Source: Thermoplasmata archaeon (GTDB taxonomy: Archaea > Thermoplasmatota > DTKX01 > JAHFTX01). Taken from it: a DNA stretch of 64,000 bases. This document shows positions 19,670-28,419 of this stretch, piece after piece. The notes beneath the pieces are model-generated. The model made no database searches. It was not told where the DNA came from and worked only from the letters and a program-made list of their open reading frames with translations. Numbering within the stretch: the first letter of the stretch is position 1; every line of letters begins with the position of its first letter. The stretch lies in contig JAHFTX010000007.1 of NCBI GenBank assembly GCA_023265395.1, positions 24,290 to 88,289 of the forward strand, given 5' to 3'. A program made the translations under genes and the position numbers.

Positions 19670-20284
19670 ATGGCACGAGCACGCTCTGGCTCGCGGGGTC
19701 GGAGGGTCCGCGCTCGCGCCAGCGCAGCGGCCACAGCCCCCCCCTCAGTCGCAGACCGCACAGCCTGGCCACTTCGATGGGTGGTCGGTGTGCCCGTCGT
19801 CCTCTTCTCCCTCAGCGTCGTCGCGATGCTGGTCCTGACCCAAATGTGGCTGACCAATCCCCCCGACAAGGGCGCCTATGCGCCCGAGTTCCGCCTCGAG
19901 GGCATCGACGGCCAGGAGACGGTGCTCTCCGATTTGCGCGGCGCGCCCGTGGTAGTCTCTTTCGTCTCCATCGACTGCCAGGCCTGTCGCGGGGCCTACC
20001 TGGAGAACATCTCCCGCCTCAACATCGATCTTGCCTCCCGGTACACCCCCGTCACGGTCGTCGAGGGGGCCGACAACGCGCATGGGACCCTCCAAGCCTA
20101 TCGCACCGCCACCAACGGGACCTGGCTCTACCTCCGTGGGACCAGCGCGGTCAACCAATCCTACAAGCTCTCGATTCTGCCTACCACCGTCGTGATCTCA
20201 GCTGACGGGATCATCGTCGCCCGTCACGAGGGTGCAGTCTCCTTCGAGGTCCTCAAGGCGGATGTGCTCGAAGCCCTCGCCTGA
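19670..20284 (+). CDS. Membrane-anchored thioredoxin-like protein (ResA/Sco/AhpC-TSA type)
   Basis: A 204-residue protein with a basic, alanine-rich N terminus, one membrane segment at about residues 36-58 (WVVGVPVVLFSLSVVAMLVL), and an extracytoplasmic thioredoxin fold. The fold begins APEFRLEGIDGQETVLSDLRG and carries the redox pair C103-Q-A-C106. LPTTVVISADGIIVARHEG is the usual cis-proline region. Such proteins reduce apocytochrome or cuproprotein thiols outside the membrane, or act in peroxide defence. The copper-ligand histidine of Sco proteins is not evident, so ResA-like is the safer call. It stands alone with its own TATA box. Confidence 0.8.
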   Translation: MARARSGSRGRRVRARASAAATAPPSVADRTAWPLRWVVGVPVVLFSLSVVAMLVLTQMWLTNPPDKGAYAPEFRLEGIDGQETVLSDLRGAPVVVSFVSIDCQACRGAYLENISRLNIDLASRYTPVTVVEGADNAHGTLQAYRTATNGTWLYLRGTSAVNQSYKLSILPTTVVISADGIIVARHEGAVSFEVLKADVLEALA

Positions 20285-20343
20285 GGGGTCGTCAGCGTGC
20301 CTCGTCCGCTCCCGCGCCATTGGCCAAGGTCGCAGCACAAGGC

Positions 20344-20350
20344 CTTTTAG
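20344..20350 (+). promoter_or_regulatory. TATA box before the beta-helix protein
   Basis: CTTTTAG preceded by CAAGGC, 31 bases before the ATG at 20375, consistent with a leaderless mRNA. Confidence 0.5.
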
Positions 20351-20374
20351 ACCCCCTAGGCGTGGCGCGCCCCG

Positions 20375-21982
20375 ATGGAAGGAATCCTCGGCCCCTCCCC
20401 GCACGTGTCCAGAGTCTTTCGGACGCGGGTAGGCTCCCCCGCCCTTTTGGGAATCGCTCTGGTCCTGCTGGGGATGTTCCTGCTATCGGGGCTGCCCCAG
20501 AGCGCATCGGCAGAGCAGATCGATACCGTCGAGATCTGGAAGGGGCACCACACCCTCAACGAATCCCTGACCATCCTCCAGGGCGGGACCCTGATCATCC
20601 GCGATGCGACCATCACCGTCAACGGACCGCCCGGCGAGCTGGTCCGGCTCACGATCTCCGAAGGCGGGACCCTGCGCATCGAGCGCTCCACCATCTCCTC
20701 GGTCAACGATTCGCGGCTGATCGTCGTCAGCGATGGCAGCCTGCGCATCTCCGATTCGCTCATCGACGGCCTTGGCGGGGTGGTCGAGGGCGAGGGGGGG
20801 ATCAATATTCGCGCCGACCCTGCACGCATCGAACGCTCTACCGTGCGCAATGCCACCTGGGCGGCCATCGTCTTCGATGGAGGCTCCCCACGGGTGACCG
20901 ATTCGAACATCAGCGACGCCTCCATCGGTATCTTGCAGCGGGCCGACCTGACCTCGCGCATCGAACGGGTCAACGTCAGGCAGATCGAACGCCAGGGGCT
21001 CAACCTCCGGGGAGGCCACGGTTTCGTCCGCGAGGTCACCATCGACCGTGCCGACATCGGGATCGGGTTGTTCCAAGCCTCTCCCCGCGTGCAGCAGATC
21101 ACGATGCACCACGTGCGGGTGGGGATCGATGTCGCCCAGAGCGACCTCTTTGGGGTCTCGGACCTCGACATCGAGGCCAGTGTCGTCGCCCTGCGACAGC
21201 AGGAGGGGTCCGTCAGCCTCTCCGATTCGACGCTGCGTTCCGACCTCAATGGGATCAATGTCACCGGCGGTATCCTGACGATTCGCGACTCGACGGTACG
21301 TGGAGCCATCCACGGGATCTCGATGGACGAGGGCACGTTGATCCACACCGGTGGCTCGATTCGCGGTGAGGTCGGGTATGGCCTCCGGGTGCACGGTGGC
21401 GTTCCCACCTACGAGGTCGCCTCCATCGAGGGAGGCATCCATGACGTCGGTGCCCTCTATGCCTTGCTGGTACGTGTCGAGGACTTCGACGGCGGGGCTG
21501 CTCCCAATGTCACGGTGGAACTCCACGAGGTCGACTCGGCGCTCCTCTGGACGGTACAGAGTGACGAGCAGGGGCGCGCCGGCGGTGGCGAGGTGCTCCA
21601 GTGGTACGATGATGGGGCCGGGGCAGTCTCGCGCACGCCCCACACGGTCAAGGTGGTCGCTGGCCATCGCAAGGCTTCGCAGCAGGTGACGCTCAACAGC
21701 GACGTGGAGGTCACCGTGACCCTTCCCCGGGCGATCGACGGCAGCCCTGGGCTGGACCTGCCGCAGCCCGCGACCACCATCATCCTGGTGATCGCCGCCG
21801 GGGCGATCGCCGTGTTGGCAATCCGCGCGTGGTGGTCAGCCAAGGTCCTGGCCCTCGAGGATTCACGCCGACGCAAGGTGAGCAAACATCACGGCCGTAA
21901 GGCGCGCGTCCGTGGCCAGCATGGGGGCCGCACCAGCGCACACCGACGCCCCCAGAGCCGACCGGGACGACGTTCGCCATAG
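20375..21982 (+). CDS. Surface protein with right-handed beta-helix repeats and C-terminal membrane anchor
   Basis: A 535-residue exported protein. A hydrophobic signal or anchor at about residues 22-45 ends in SASA. Residues about 55-370 are built from short repeats of the type GxLxIxxSxI (LIIRDATITV, LRISDSLIDG, LTIRDSTVRG), the sequence pattern of a parallel beta-helix. A carbohydrate-binding-like or cna-B-like domain of about 90 residues follows. A C-terminal membrane segment (IILVIAAGAIAVLAIRAWW) precedes a strongly basic tail of about 45 residues rich in Arg, Lys and His. This is the classic archaeal layout of a protein anchored with its body outside the cell. The same repeat style recurs in the giant gene at 29440-37977. 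Ligand unknown. Confidence 0.8.
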   Translation: MEGILGPSPHVSRVFRTRVGSPALLGIALVLLGMFLLSGLPQSASAEQIDTVEIWKGHHTLNESLTILQGGTLIIRDATITVNGPPGELVRLTISEGGTLRIERSTISSVNDSRLIVVSDGSLRISDSLIDGLGGVVEGEGGINIRADPARIERSTVRNATWAAIVFDGGSPRVTDSNISDASIGILQRADLTSRIERVNVRQIERQGLNLRGGHGFVREVTIDRADIGIGLFQASPRVQQITMHHVRVGIDVAQSDLFGVSDLDIEASVVALRQQEGSVSLSDSTLRSDLNGINVTGGILTIRDSTVRGAIHGISMDEGTLIHTGGSIRGEVGYGLRVHGGVPTYEVASIEGGIHDVGALYALLVRVEDFDGGAAPNVTVELHEVDSALLWTVQSDEQGRAGGGEVLQWYDDGAGAVSRTPHTVKVVAGHRKASQQVTLNSDVEVTVTLPRAIDGSPGLDLPQPATTIILVIAAGAIAVLAIRAWWSAKVLALEDSRRRKVSKHHGRKARVRGQHGGRTSAHRRPQSRPGRRSP

Positions 21983-21998
21983 GGCGGGACCGCAAGGC

Positions 21999-22005
21999 CT
22001 TTTTC
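21999..22005 (+). promoter_or_regulatory. TATA-like element before tRNA-Val
   Basis: CTTTTTC preceded by CGCAAGGC, 35 bases before the first base of the mature tRNA. The same purine-rich lead-in occurs before other genes here. It could alternatively be a T-tract ending the upstream gene. Confidence 0.35.
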
Positions 22006-22033
22006 TCCGATGGGACTGGTGCCTTCCCTCGAC

Positions 22034-22145
22034 GGGCCGGTGGTCTAGTGGTTATGACGCCGCGCTTACAACCTACAGGGTCGACTTCGTCAGATCCTGC
22101 CGGGAAGCGACGCGGCGGTCGGCGGTTCGAATCCGCCCCGGCCCA
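22034..22145 (+). tRNA. tRNA-Val (anticodon UAC) with an intron
   Basis: Acceptor stem GGGCCGG pairs fully with CCGGCCC, with discriminator A at 22145. The T arm is GGCGG TTCGAAT CCGCC, and the anticodon stem is CCGCG with CGCGG. The anticodon TAC occupies 22067-22069. Between positions 37 and 38 lies a 39-base insertion (22071-22109), the canonical archaeal intron site removed by the splicing endonuclease. The D stem has one T-T mismatch. Removal of the insertion gives a standard cloverleaf. Confidence 0.95.
22071..22109 (+). other. tRNA-Val intron
   Basis: Insertion of 39 bases after the nucleotide 3' of the anticodon (A37). Boundaries could shift by one base because A flanks both junctions. 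It can form its own hairpin and should contribute a bulge-helix-bulge motif with the anticodon stem. Confidence 0.88.
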
Positions 22146-22181
22146 TCCCGCTCAAGGCAAGCCGTATCCACAGACCCGCCT

Positions 22182-22188
22182 CTTTATC
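22182..22188 (+). promoter_or_regulatory. TATA box before the first STAND ATPase gene
   Basis: CTTTATC, 35 bases before the GTG at 22217, predicting a leaderless or nearly leaderless mRNA. It also shows the ATPase gene is not simply co-transcribed with the tRNA. Confidence 0.5.
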
Positions 22189-22216
22189 GGTCTGTCCCAC
22201 CTACGAACGCCATACC

Positions 22217-24754
22217 GTGGTACTCCCCCCGCCCCCCCTCATCGGACGCGAACGTGAGTTGCAGCGATTCGAGCTGCTGCTCGAGGACGCGATCAAGGGC
22301 GAGGGTGTGGTGTGGCTCCTCTCGGGCGAGGCGGGGACGGGCAAGACCCGCCTGCTCGAGCAGATGCTCCTGCTGGCACAGGAACGCTACGGGTTCCAGG
22401 TCATGCGCGGCGCCTGTACTTACCGTGGCCAAGAGCCCTACCAAGCGATCCTCGGGCCGATCGAAGCCCTGCTGCGCACGAGCAAGGACGCCACCGCACG
22501 GGATGCGCCGAGCGCCACACCCGCGGCCGACGCCACCGTGCTGCCGCTTTTCCTCTCGGGATCGCGCCAGGTGCGGGACGAACAAGCACACGCCAGCGTC
22601 GGTTCTGCCGGCTGGATCGGGCTCCTGGGAAGCCGACCCAGCGAGGGCGCCGAACCGGTCTCGGCACTCGCATCACGGCGCACGCTGCCCGACCTCCCTT
22701 CGCCCTCGCAGTATGCCCAAGAGCGGGAGAAGATGTTCTGGGTGGTCCGCGAGGTCCTCACCCAACTGGGCACCGATGCCCCGCTGGTGCTGGCCATCGA
22801 CGACCTCCACTGGGCAGACCGCGCGACGCTCCAGCTGTTCCTGGCCATCGCGCGGATCGCCCCGGCGCTGCGGCTGGTCGTGATCGGTACCCTCCGGCCC
22901 GAGGAGATGGACTCCGGGCCCAAGGGACGCCATCCGCTCAAGGAGACCCTGGCGACCTTGCGCCGCGAGGGACTGGTCCAGGAGCAGGAGGTGCGCCTGC
23001 TGACGATGCGGGAGGTCGACCGCCTGGCCTCAGGATGCGTCGGTTTCGAGGTCAGCGGGGAGTTCGTCCAAGCCATCCATACCCTGACACTGGGCAACCC
23101 CTTCTTCGTCGTCGAGGTCCTCGACACCCTTCACACCCAAGGACGCCTCGACCGCCAGCACCTCGAGACCTTCGACCCGCAATCACTTCGCCTGCCCGGT
23201 ACCGCCGAAGACCTGCTGGTGGCCCAACTCGACCAGCTCGATGAGGAGCAGCGTGCCCTGCTGCAGGATGCTGCGGTGCTGGGGCAGGAGTTCTCGCAGG
23301 AGCTGCTCCAGGCCATGGCCGGAGTCGGTGAGGAGGAGCTCGTCGACCCCCTGGAGGTCTTGCTCGAGCGCCGGCTGCTCGAGGAGGTCGTCGGCCCCCA
23401 GGCGCGGTTGCGGTTCGTCCGACCGCAGGTGCGGGAGGTCCTCTACGGCAGGCTCAGTCGCGCCCGTGTCCGCCTGCTGCACAAGAAAGCCGCAGTCGCC
23501 CTCGAGCCGCTGTGGCAGCGTTCCCGCGATCCGGCGCGACGCGAGGCGCGCCTGCTGCGGTTGGCCGATCACGCCTACCGCGGGATGGTCCCTGAGTGCG
23601 CCTTCGAGACCAACCGCGATGTCGGGGACCTCCTCCAGGCCCGCTTCGCCCCCGCCCAAGCGCTGGTGGCCTACCATCGTGCACTCGAGATGGTCCAACG
23701 GTTGCCCGTCGAACGGGCGGAGCGCCAGGAGGAGGAAGCGGAGCTGCTCCTTCGCGTGGGCACCACGGCAGCGCTGCTCAACCACTGGCAAGAGGCCAAG
23801 GATGCGCTCGTGACCCTGCTGCAACTGGCGCAGACGGTCGAGCGGACGGACCTGTTGCTCGCGGCACATCTACAGATTGGCGAGATCGAGAAGGCGCGCG
23901 GCTCCTGGGCCGAGGCCACGAGCGCCTTCCGATTGGCGTTACCGTTGGCCGAGGAGCTGGGGGACGGCCGTTCCGTCGCCGCCGCCCAGCGAGGCCTGGG
24001 CTACGTCCTGTGGCGCATGGGGGACAATGACGCCGCACAGGACCATTTCCAAGCGGCCCTCGAGGTCGCCGCCGCCAGCGGAGACACCCGGGCGATGGCC
24101 CAGACGGACGTCGAGCTGGGGAACCTGTTGGCAGAGATCGGCCTGCATGACGAGGCGATCCACCACTACCAGTCCGCCCTGGTCGCCCACGAGCAGGCCG
24201 GGGACATCGAACAGGTCTGTCGCATCCGGCACAACCTTGGCGTGATCTGCAATCGCCGGGGGGATAGCGCCGGAGCAATCGAGCACCTCCACGCAGCCCT
24301 CGATCTAGCGGCTCCACTGGGAGCGGGGCGCGCCAAGGGATGGGTCCTCTTCACCCTGGCGCGCGCCTACATCCTCCAAGGTCGCCTCGACGAGGCTGCG
24401 GCCTGCCTCTCCGATGCGCGATCGATGCTCACGGAGGTCGAGGACCACATCGGCCTGGCGCAGACCACCAGCGTCGAGGCCGCGCTGGAAGCAGCGAGAG
24501 GCAACAGCGAGGGCGCGCTGGACCTCTATTCGCAAGCCCTGCGCGTGATCGAGCCCTTCAGCATCCCTTCGTTGATCGCCTTGATGCTCGAAGACCGCGG
24601 CAAGCTCCTGGGTCGTCTCCGTCGCCTCGACGAGGCTCGCGTGGACTTGCAGATGGCGCATGACATCTACGTCAACATCGGTGCCCGGCCCATCGCCGAC
24701 GCCCTCCTGCGCACGATGGCCTCGTTCGATGGCGAGGTCGCCGAAGGTCCGTAG
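22217..24754 (+). CDS. STAND-type ATPase with TPR repeats (paralogue 1)
   Basis: An 845-residue signalling-type ATPase. Walker A is GEAGTGKT at residues 37-44 and Walker B is VLAIDDLHWAD at about 192-202, followed by the STAND-type LVVIGTLRPEE. The nucleotide-binding region (about 10-430) resembles bacterial MalT/LuxR-class and adenylate-cyclase-linked predicted ATPases. From about residue 450 to the end there are eight or more tetratricopeptide repeats (for example GDNDAAQDHFQAALEVAAASGD, shown only in part). No DNA-binding or cyclase domain is visible, so it may be a scaffold or sensor. The GTG start matches the TATA spacing. A paralogue follows on the same strand. Confidence 0.82.
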   Translation: MVLPPPPLIGRERELQRFELLLEDAIKGEGVVWLLSGEAGTGKTRLLEQMLLLAQERYGFQVMRGACTYRGQEPYQAILGPIEALLRTSKDATARDAPSATPAADATVLPLFLSGSRQVRDEQAHASVGSAGWIGLLGSRPSEGAEPVSALASRRTLPDLPSPSQYAQEREKMFWVVREVLTQLGTDAPLVLAIDDLHWADRATLQLFLAIARIAPALRLVVIGTLRPEEMDSGPKGRHPLKETLATLRREGLVQEQEVRLLTMREVDRLASGCVGFEVSGEFVQAIHTLTLGNPFFVVEVLDTLHTQGRLDRQHLETFDPQSLRLPGTAEDLLVAQLDQLDEEQRALLQDAAVLGQEFSQELLQAMAGVGEEELVDPLEVLLERRLLEEVVGPQARLRFVRPQVREVLYGRLSRARVRLLHKKAAVALEPLWQRSRDPARREARLLRLADHAYRGMVPECAFETNRDVGDLLQARFAPAQALVAYHRALEMVQRLPVERAERQEEEAELLLRVGTTAALLNHWQEAKDALVTLLQLAQTVERTDLLLAAHLQIGEIEKARGSWAEATSAFRLALPLAEELGDGRSVAAAQRGLGYVLWRMGDNDAAQDHFQAALEVAAASGDTRAMAQTDVELGNLLAEIGLHDEAIHHYQSALVAHEQAGDIEQVCRIRHNLGVICNRRGDSAGAIEHLHAALDLAAPLGAGRAKGWVLFTLARAYILQGRLDEAAACLSDARSMLTEVEDHIGLAQTTSVEAALEAARGNSEGALDLYSQALRVIEPFSIPSLIALMLEDRGKLLGRLRRLDEARVDLQMAHDIYVNIGARPIADALLRTMASFDGEVAEGP

Positions 24755-24793
24755 CGTGGGCACGGAGGAGCCCCCGGGGCTGCGCCGCAAGGG

Positions 24794-24802
24794 CTTATCT
24801 AT
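24794..24802 (+). promoter_or_regulatory. TATA box before the second STAND ATPase gene
   Basis: CTTATCTAT preceded by CGCAAGGG, 40 bases before the ATG at 24834. It suggests paralogue 2 has its own promoter although it lies only 79 bases after paralogue 1. Confidence 0.45.
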
Positions 24803-24833
24803 CGCACGGGGTTGGCCAGACTCTGGAGGGAGC

Positions 24834-27257
24834 ATGACGGGAGCCACCTTCGTCGGCCGCACTGTGGCCTTGCAGGAGCTGTCCCGTACCCTCGAAGCGG
24901 TCGCAGGCGGTACCGGGGCGCTCCTGTTGGTCAGCGGTGAGGCAGGGGTGGGCAAGACCCGGCTGCTCGAGCACTTCGTGTCGGGCCACCCCGAGGTGGT
25001 CTTCCTGCGGGGCAAGTGCCTACCGGGTGAAGGTGTGGAACTCTACCATCCCTTCGTGGAGGCCATCGGGGCGACCGAAGGGGAGTCTCCTTCGGGCCCA
25101 GCTCCCGACCTCCCGCTGGGGCTGGGCGGCGGTGAGCGGGTCAGCTACAGCCTGCCGATGGGCCTGGCAGGACTGGGCGCGATCCGCCCCAGCCCTGCTG
25201 TCGCGCCACTTGCCACGGGATCATCGGCGGCGCGTGTGGACTTCACCCAGGAGAAGTCCCGCATGTTCGAGAGCGTCGCAGGTTTCGTCAGTGGACGTGC
25301 CAAGGACGGTCCGGTCGTGTTCCTGGTCGACGATCTGCAATGGGCCGATGACGCGACGCTCCAACTGCTCCATTATCTGGTGCGTAACACCCGCTCGGGA
25401 CGTGTGCTGTGGGTCGGCGCCTACCGACCCGAGGACTTGGAGGTCCCCGAGGAGAGCCCGCCGTTGGTCGACTTCATCAAGCGCGCGCGCCGCGAGGGGC
25501 TGCTCCGCACCCTTGAAGTCTCACGGTTGGAGGAACAGGAGTGCGCTCGGCTGCTCTCGTCACTGCTGGGGCGCGACGACGTGCCCTGGGAGCTGGTCCA
25601 CAAGATCTTCACCCAGACCGAGGGCAATCCCTACTTCCTCGAGGAGGTGGTCAAGAGCCTGGCCGAGCAAGGCATCCTCGACCCCAGCGCCCAGCGGCTG
25701 ACCGTCGATCTGAGCTCCGCCGAAGTCCCAACGACCGTCAAGGATGTCATCGGACGACGGGTCGAGCAGCTACCGGAGGATGCCCTCAAGGTCCTGCAGC
25801 AGGCTGCGGTCGTCGGGCCCGAGTTCACCTATGACGTTCTCCTCGCCAGCTCCGGGGTCGAGGAGGAGACCCTCGTCGAGGCCCTCGATAGCCTCGCCGA
25901 TGCCAAGCTCATCGTCGAGGACCGCGCCGGACGGGAGACCTATCGTTTCACCCACAACATGATCCAAGAGGTCGCCTACGCCGGACTGTCGCGCGCGAAG
26001 AAGCGGCTGATGCACAAGAGGGTCGCCAAGGCCCTCGAGGAGGTCTATGCGGGGCGCACCGAGACGGTGGTATTCGCCCTGGCACACCATTACACCGAAG
26101 CTGCAGACCTCCCGCGGGGCCTGCCCTTCGCCATCGCTGCAGGCGACCGGGCCCTCTCGTCCTTTGGGTTCACCGAGGCGGTGCGCTACTACACGTTGGC
26201 GCTCGAGTCGATCGAGACCTTGGGCGGCATGGAGGTCGAGGGGTTCGGCCATGAGGCCGAGGTCGACCTGTTGATCAAGCTCGGCTACGCCTGCGACGTC
26301 ACCGGGGACTGGAAGAAGTCCAAGGAGTACTACCTCGAGGCGATCAAGCTGTGTGACGGCGATACCATCCAACGGGCGCGGGCACACCGGCAGCTGGGCC
26401 ACCTTGAGCGACGCCGCAACGAGTGGGAGAGCGCCCGGGAGCACTTCGAGGCGGGCCTGCGAGCCTCGGAGGCCCTGGGGGACCTCCACGGGATGGCAGA
26501 TACCTACAGTGGCATGGCCTGGATCGCCTGGCGCACCGGTGACTTCGACCAGACGGTCGCCTACAGCGACAAATGCATCGCCGTCGCCGAGCAGATCAAC
26601 GACCGCCGCACCACTGCCCAGGCGAAGATCGACCTGGGAAACGCCTACAACGAACTGGCCGCGGACCTCGACCGGGCGCTGGAGTACTACGAGGAGGCCC
26701 TCGCCCTGCTCGAGGCGATCAAGGACCAATCGCAGATGCCCCGGGCGCTCAACAACATCGGGGACATCTATCTCAAGAAGGGCGAGTACCGCCGCGCGCT
26801 GGAGTACTTCGAGCGGACCCGCCAGGTCGCTGACAAGAATGGGGACTTGGCGATCAAGGGATACGCCATCTGCAACCTCGGAGAGACCCAGTTCCGCATG
26901 GGTGACGCCGAGCAGGGCATCGAGTACATCCGGCAGGCGCTGGAGATCTTCCGACGCACCGATGACAAGTACATGGTCGGTTCCTGCTACATGTTCATCG
27001 GGATCTATCACCACCGGCGCAAGGAGTGGGAACAGGCGGAACGCTACTTCGAGGACAGCCTACGGCTGATGCAGGGCCAGCAGCTCCAGTGGGGGTTAGC
27101 CACCACCTTGCACGCCTACGGGCTGATGTTGCGGGACCAAGGCCTGGCGGAGCGCGCGCACAAAGCCCTCGAGAACGCCGCGGAGGTGTTCGAGCGCCTA
27201 GGCGCCCGACCCAAGGCAGAAGAGGTCCGAGAGTCGATGGCGGAGCTGCCCACCTGA
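24834..27257 (+). CDS. STAND-type ATPase with TPR repeats (paralogue 2)
   Basis: An 807-residue paralogue of the preceding gene. It starts MTGATFVGRTVALQEL, then Walker A GEAGVGKT at 35-42 and Walker B VFLVDDLQWADD near residue 165. The ATPase and winged-helix-like region runs to about residue 410 and contains VTTVKDVIGRRVEQLPEDAL-like helices and YRFTHNMIQEVAY. About ten TPR units fill the rest (RRALEYFERTRQVADKNGD and similar). GGAGGG five bases before the ATG is a good ribosome-binding site. It ends four bases from the convergent MFS gene. Function unknown; family members act in signal transduction. Confidence 0.82.
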   Translation: MTGATFVGRTVALQELSRTLEAVAGGTGALLLVSGEAGVGKTRLLEHFVSGHPEVVFLRGKCLPGEGVELYHPFVEAIGATEGESPSGPAPDLPLGLGGGERVSYSLPMGLAGLGAIRPSPAVAPLATGSSAARVDFTQEKSRMFESVAGFVSGRAKDGPVVFLVDDLQWADDATLQLLHYLVRNTRSGRVLWVGAYRPEDLEVPEESPPLVDFIKRARREGLLRTLEVSRLEEQECARLLSSLLGRDDVPWELVHKIFTQTEGNPYFLEEVVKSLAEQGILDPSAQRLTVDLSSAEVPTTVKDVIGRRVEQLPEDALKVLQQAAVVGPEFTYDVLLASSGVEEETLVEALDSLADAKLIVEDRAGRETYRFTHNMIQEVAYAGLSRAKKRLMHKRVAKALEEVYAGRTETVVFALAHHYTEAADLPRGLPFAIAAGDRALSSFGFTEAVRYYTLALESIETLGGMEVEGFGHEAEVDLLIKLGYACDVTGDWKKSKEYYLEAIKLCDGDTIQRARAHRQLGHLERRRNEWESAREHFEAGLRASEALGDLHGMADTYSGMAWIAWRTGDFDQTVAYSDKCIAVAEQINDRRTTAQAKIDLGNAYNELAADLDRALEYYEEALALLEAIKDQSQMPRALNNIGDIYLKKGEYRRALEYFERTRQVADKNGDLAIKGYAICNLGETQFRMGDAEQGIEYIRQALEIFRRTDDKYMVGSCYMFIGIYHHRRKEWEQAERYFEDSLRLMQGQQLQWGLATTLHAYGLMLRDQGLAERAHKALENAAEVFERLGARPKAEEVRESMAELPT

Positions 27258-27261
27258 GCGG

Positions 27262-28389
27262 CTAGCCGTGCATCGCCGAGCTGGGCGCACCTTCGAGTTC
27301 GCGTGGCTGCGGGTGGCCCTGCAGCTTCTGCCAGCGCCCAGTCAAGAGGTAGGTCACCTCTGCGGCGATGCAGCAGCCAAAGGCGACCCACATGGATAGC
27401 TGGTAGCCACCCAAGGTCGCGAGGATCCCTCCCAGGGGCGGACCGATGATCCCTGCCAGGCGGAAGCTGCTCTGGAGCAGTCCATTTGCGGTGCCGTGCT
27501 CGGGGTTGCCCTCCATCACGGCGCGCATCGCCCCGACGTAGAGGAAGGACCAGGCGATCCCCAGCAGCGCCTGGAACGGTGGCAGCCACCAGAGCGAGGT
27601 CGCGGTGGCCAGCCCGACGAAGACGACCGCGCTGAGGATGTAGCCCCAGTGGACCAAGGTGCTGGATCGATATCGGTCCAGTCCCCAACTGGCGAGGAAC
27701 TGGAAGAGGAAGTTGATCCCTAGGATCAGCCCGATCAGCCAGGGGCTGGCGCCCAACGACGCCAAGAAGAGCGGATAGATCACCCAGACTGCAGTCGCAC
27801 CGCTGTGGCGGATGAAGACCGAGAGGTACAGCCCTGCGTTCTCCTTGATCACCGAGAGTGGCACCCACGGCATCAGGTGGGGCGTGCGCGCGATCTTCGG
27901 GAGACGGAAGCTGACGATGGCGGTCAGTCCAAAGAGGGCGCCACCCATCAGGAAGATCAGGAAGGCGCTGTCGAGCAGGCCCGCGACGACCGTCCCCAGA
28001 CCGACGCCGACGGCTCCCAATGAGACGGCTGGGCCAAGCCGACCCTCGGTCTCATAGGAGTAGGTGAAGAGCGCCGGGGGGTACATCCCCGCGGCGAAGC
28101 CTGCAGCAAAGCGTACGACCATCATCGATGCGGCGTCATAGGCCAGCGCTTGGAAGAAGAAGGCCCCCGTACAGCAGACGAGCCCGATCTGCAAGACGGT
28201 GCCCGCACCCCAGCCATCGACGTAGCGTCCGAAGATCCATGCGCCCAACAGGTTGGCAGCGTTGTAGGACAGCAGGATCAACCCGATTTCGAAGGGTGAT
28301 GCACCCATGCGGAACGCAAACAACGGGAGCAGCGCCGAAGAGGAGGCGACCGAGATCTGACTGACCAACGAGATGCGATCGGGGAGCAT
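27262..28389 (-). CDS. Major facilitator superfamily transporter
   Basis: A 375-residue integral membrane protein with about eleven or twelve hydrophobic helices. The A-loop region between helices 2 and 3 reads GRYVDGWGAGTVLQ (the MFS GxxxDxxG-type motif), followed by RFAAGFAAGMYPPALF. The second half repeats the pattern with SWGLDRYRSSTLVHWG. It looks like a proton-linked efflux or uptake carrier, with no substrate clue. It lies 30 bases downstream of the isoaspartyl peptidase gene on the same strand, so export or import linked to amino acid or peptide turnover is possible but unproven. Confidence 0.85.
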   Translation of the reverse strand: MLPDRISLVSQISVASSSALLPLFAFRMGASPFEIGLILLSYNAANLLGAWIFGRYVDGWGAGTVLQIGLVCCTGAFFFQALAYDAASMMVVRFAAGFAAGMYPPALFTYSYETEGRLGPAVSLGAVGVGLGTVVAGLLDSAFLIFLMGGALFGLTAIVSFRLPKIARTPHLMPWVPLSVIKENAGLYLSVFIRHSGATAVWVIYPLFLASLGASPWLIGLILGINFLFQFLASWGLDRYRSSTLVHWGYILSAVVFVGLATATSLWWLPPFQALLGIAWSFLYVGAMRAVMEGNPEHGTANGLLQSSFRLAGIIGPPLGGILATLGGYQLSMWVAFGCCIAAEVTYLLTGRWQKLQGHPQPRELEGAPSSAMHG

Positions 28390-28419
28390 AGGGGTAGGAC
28401 GGGGTGCACGGCTCGCCGA

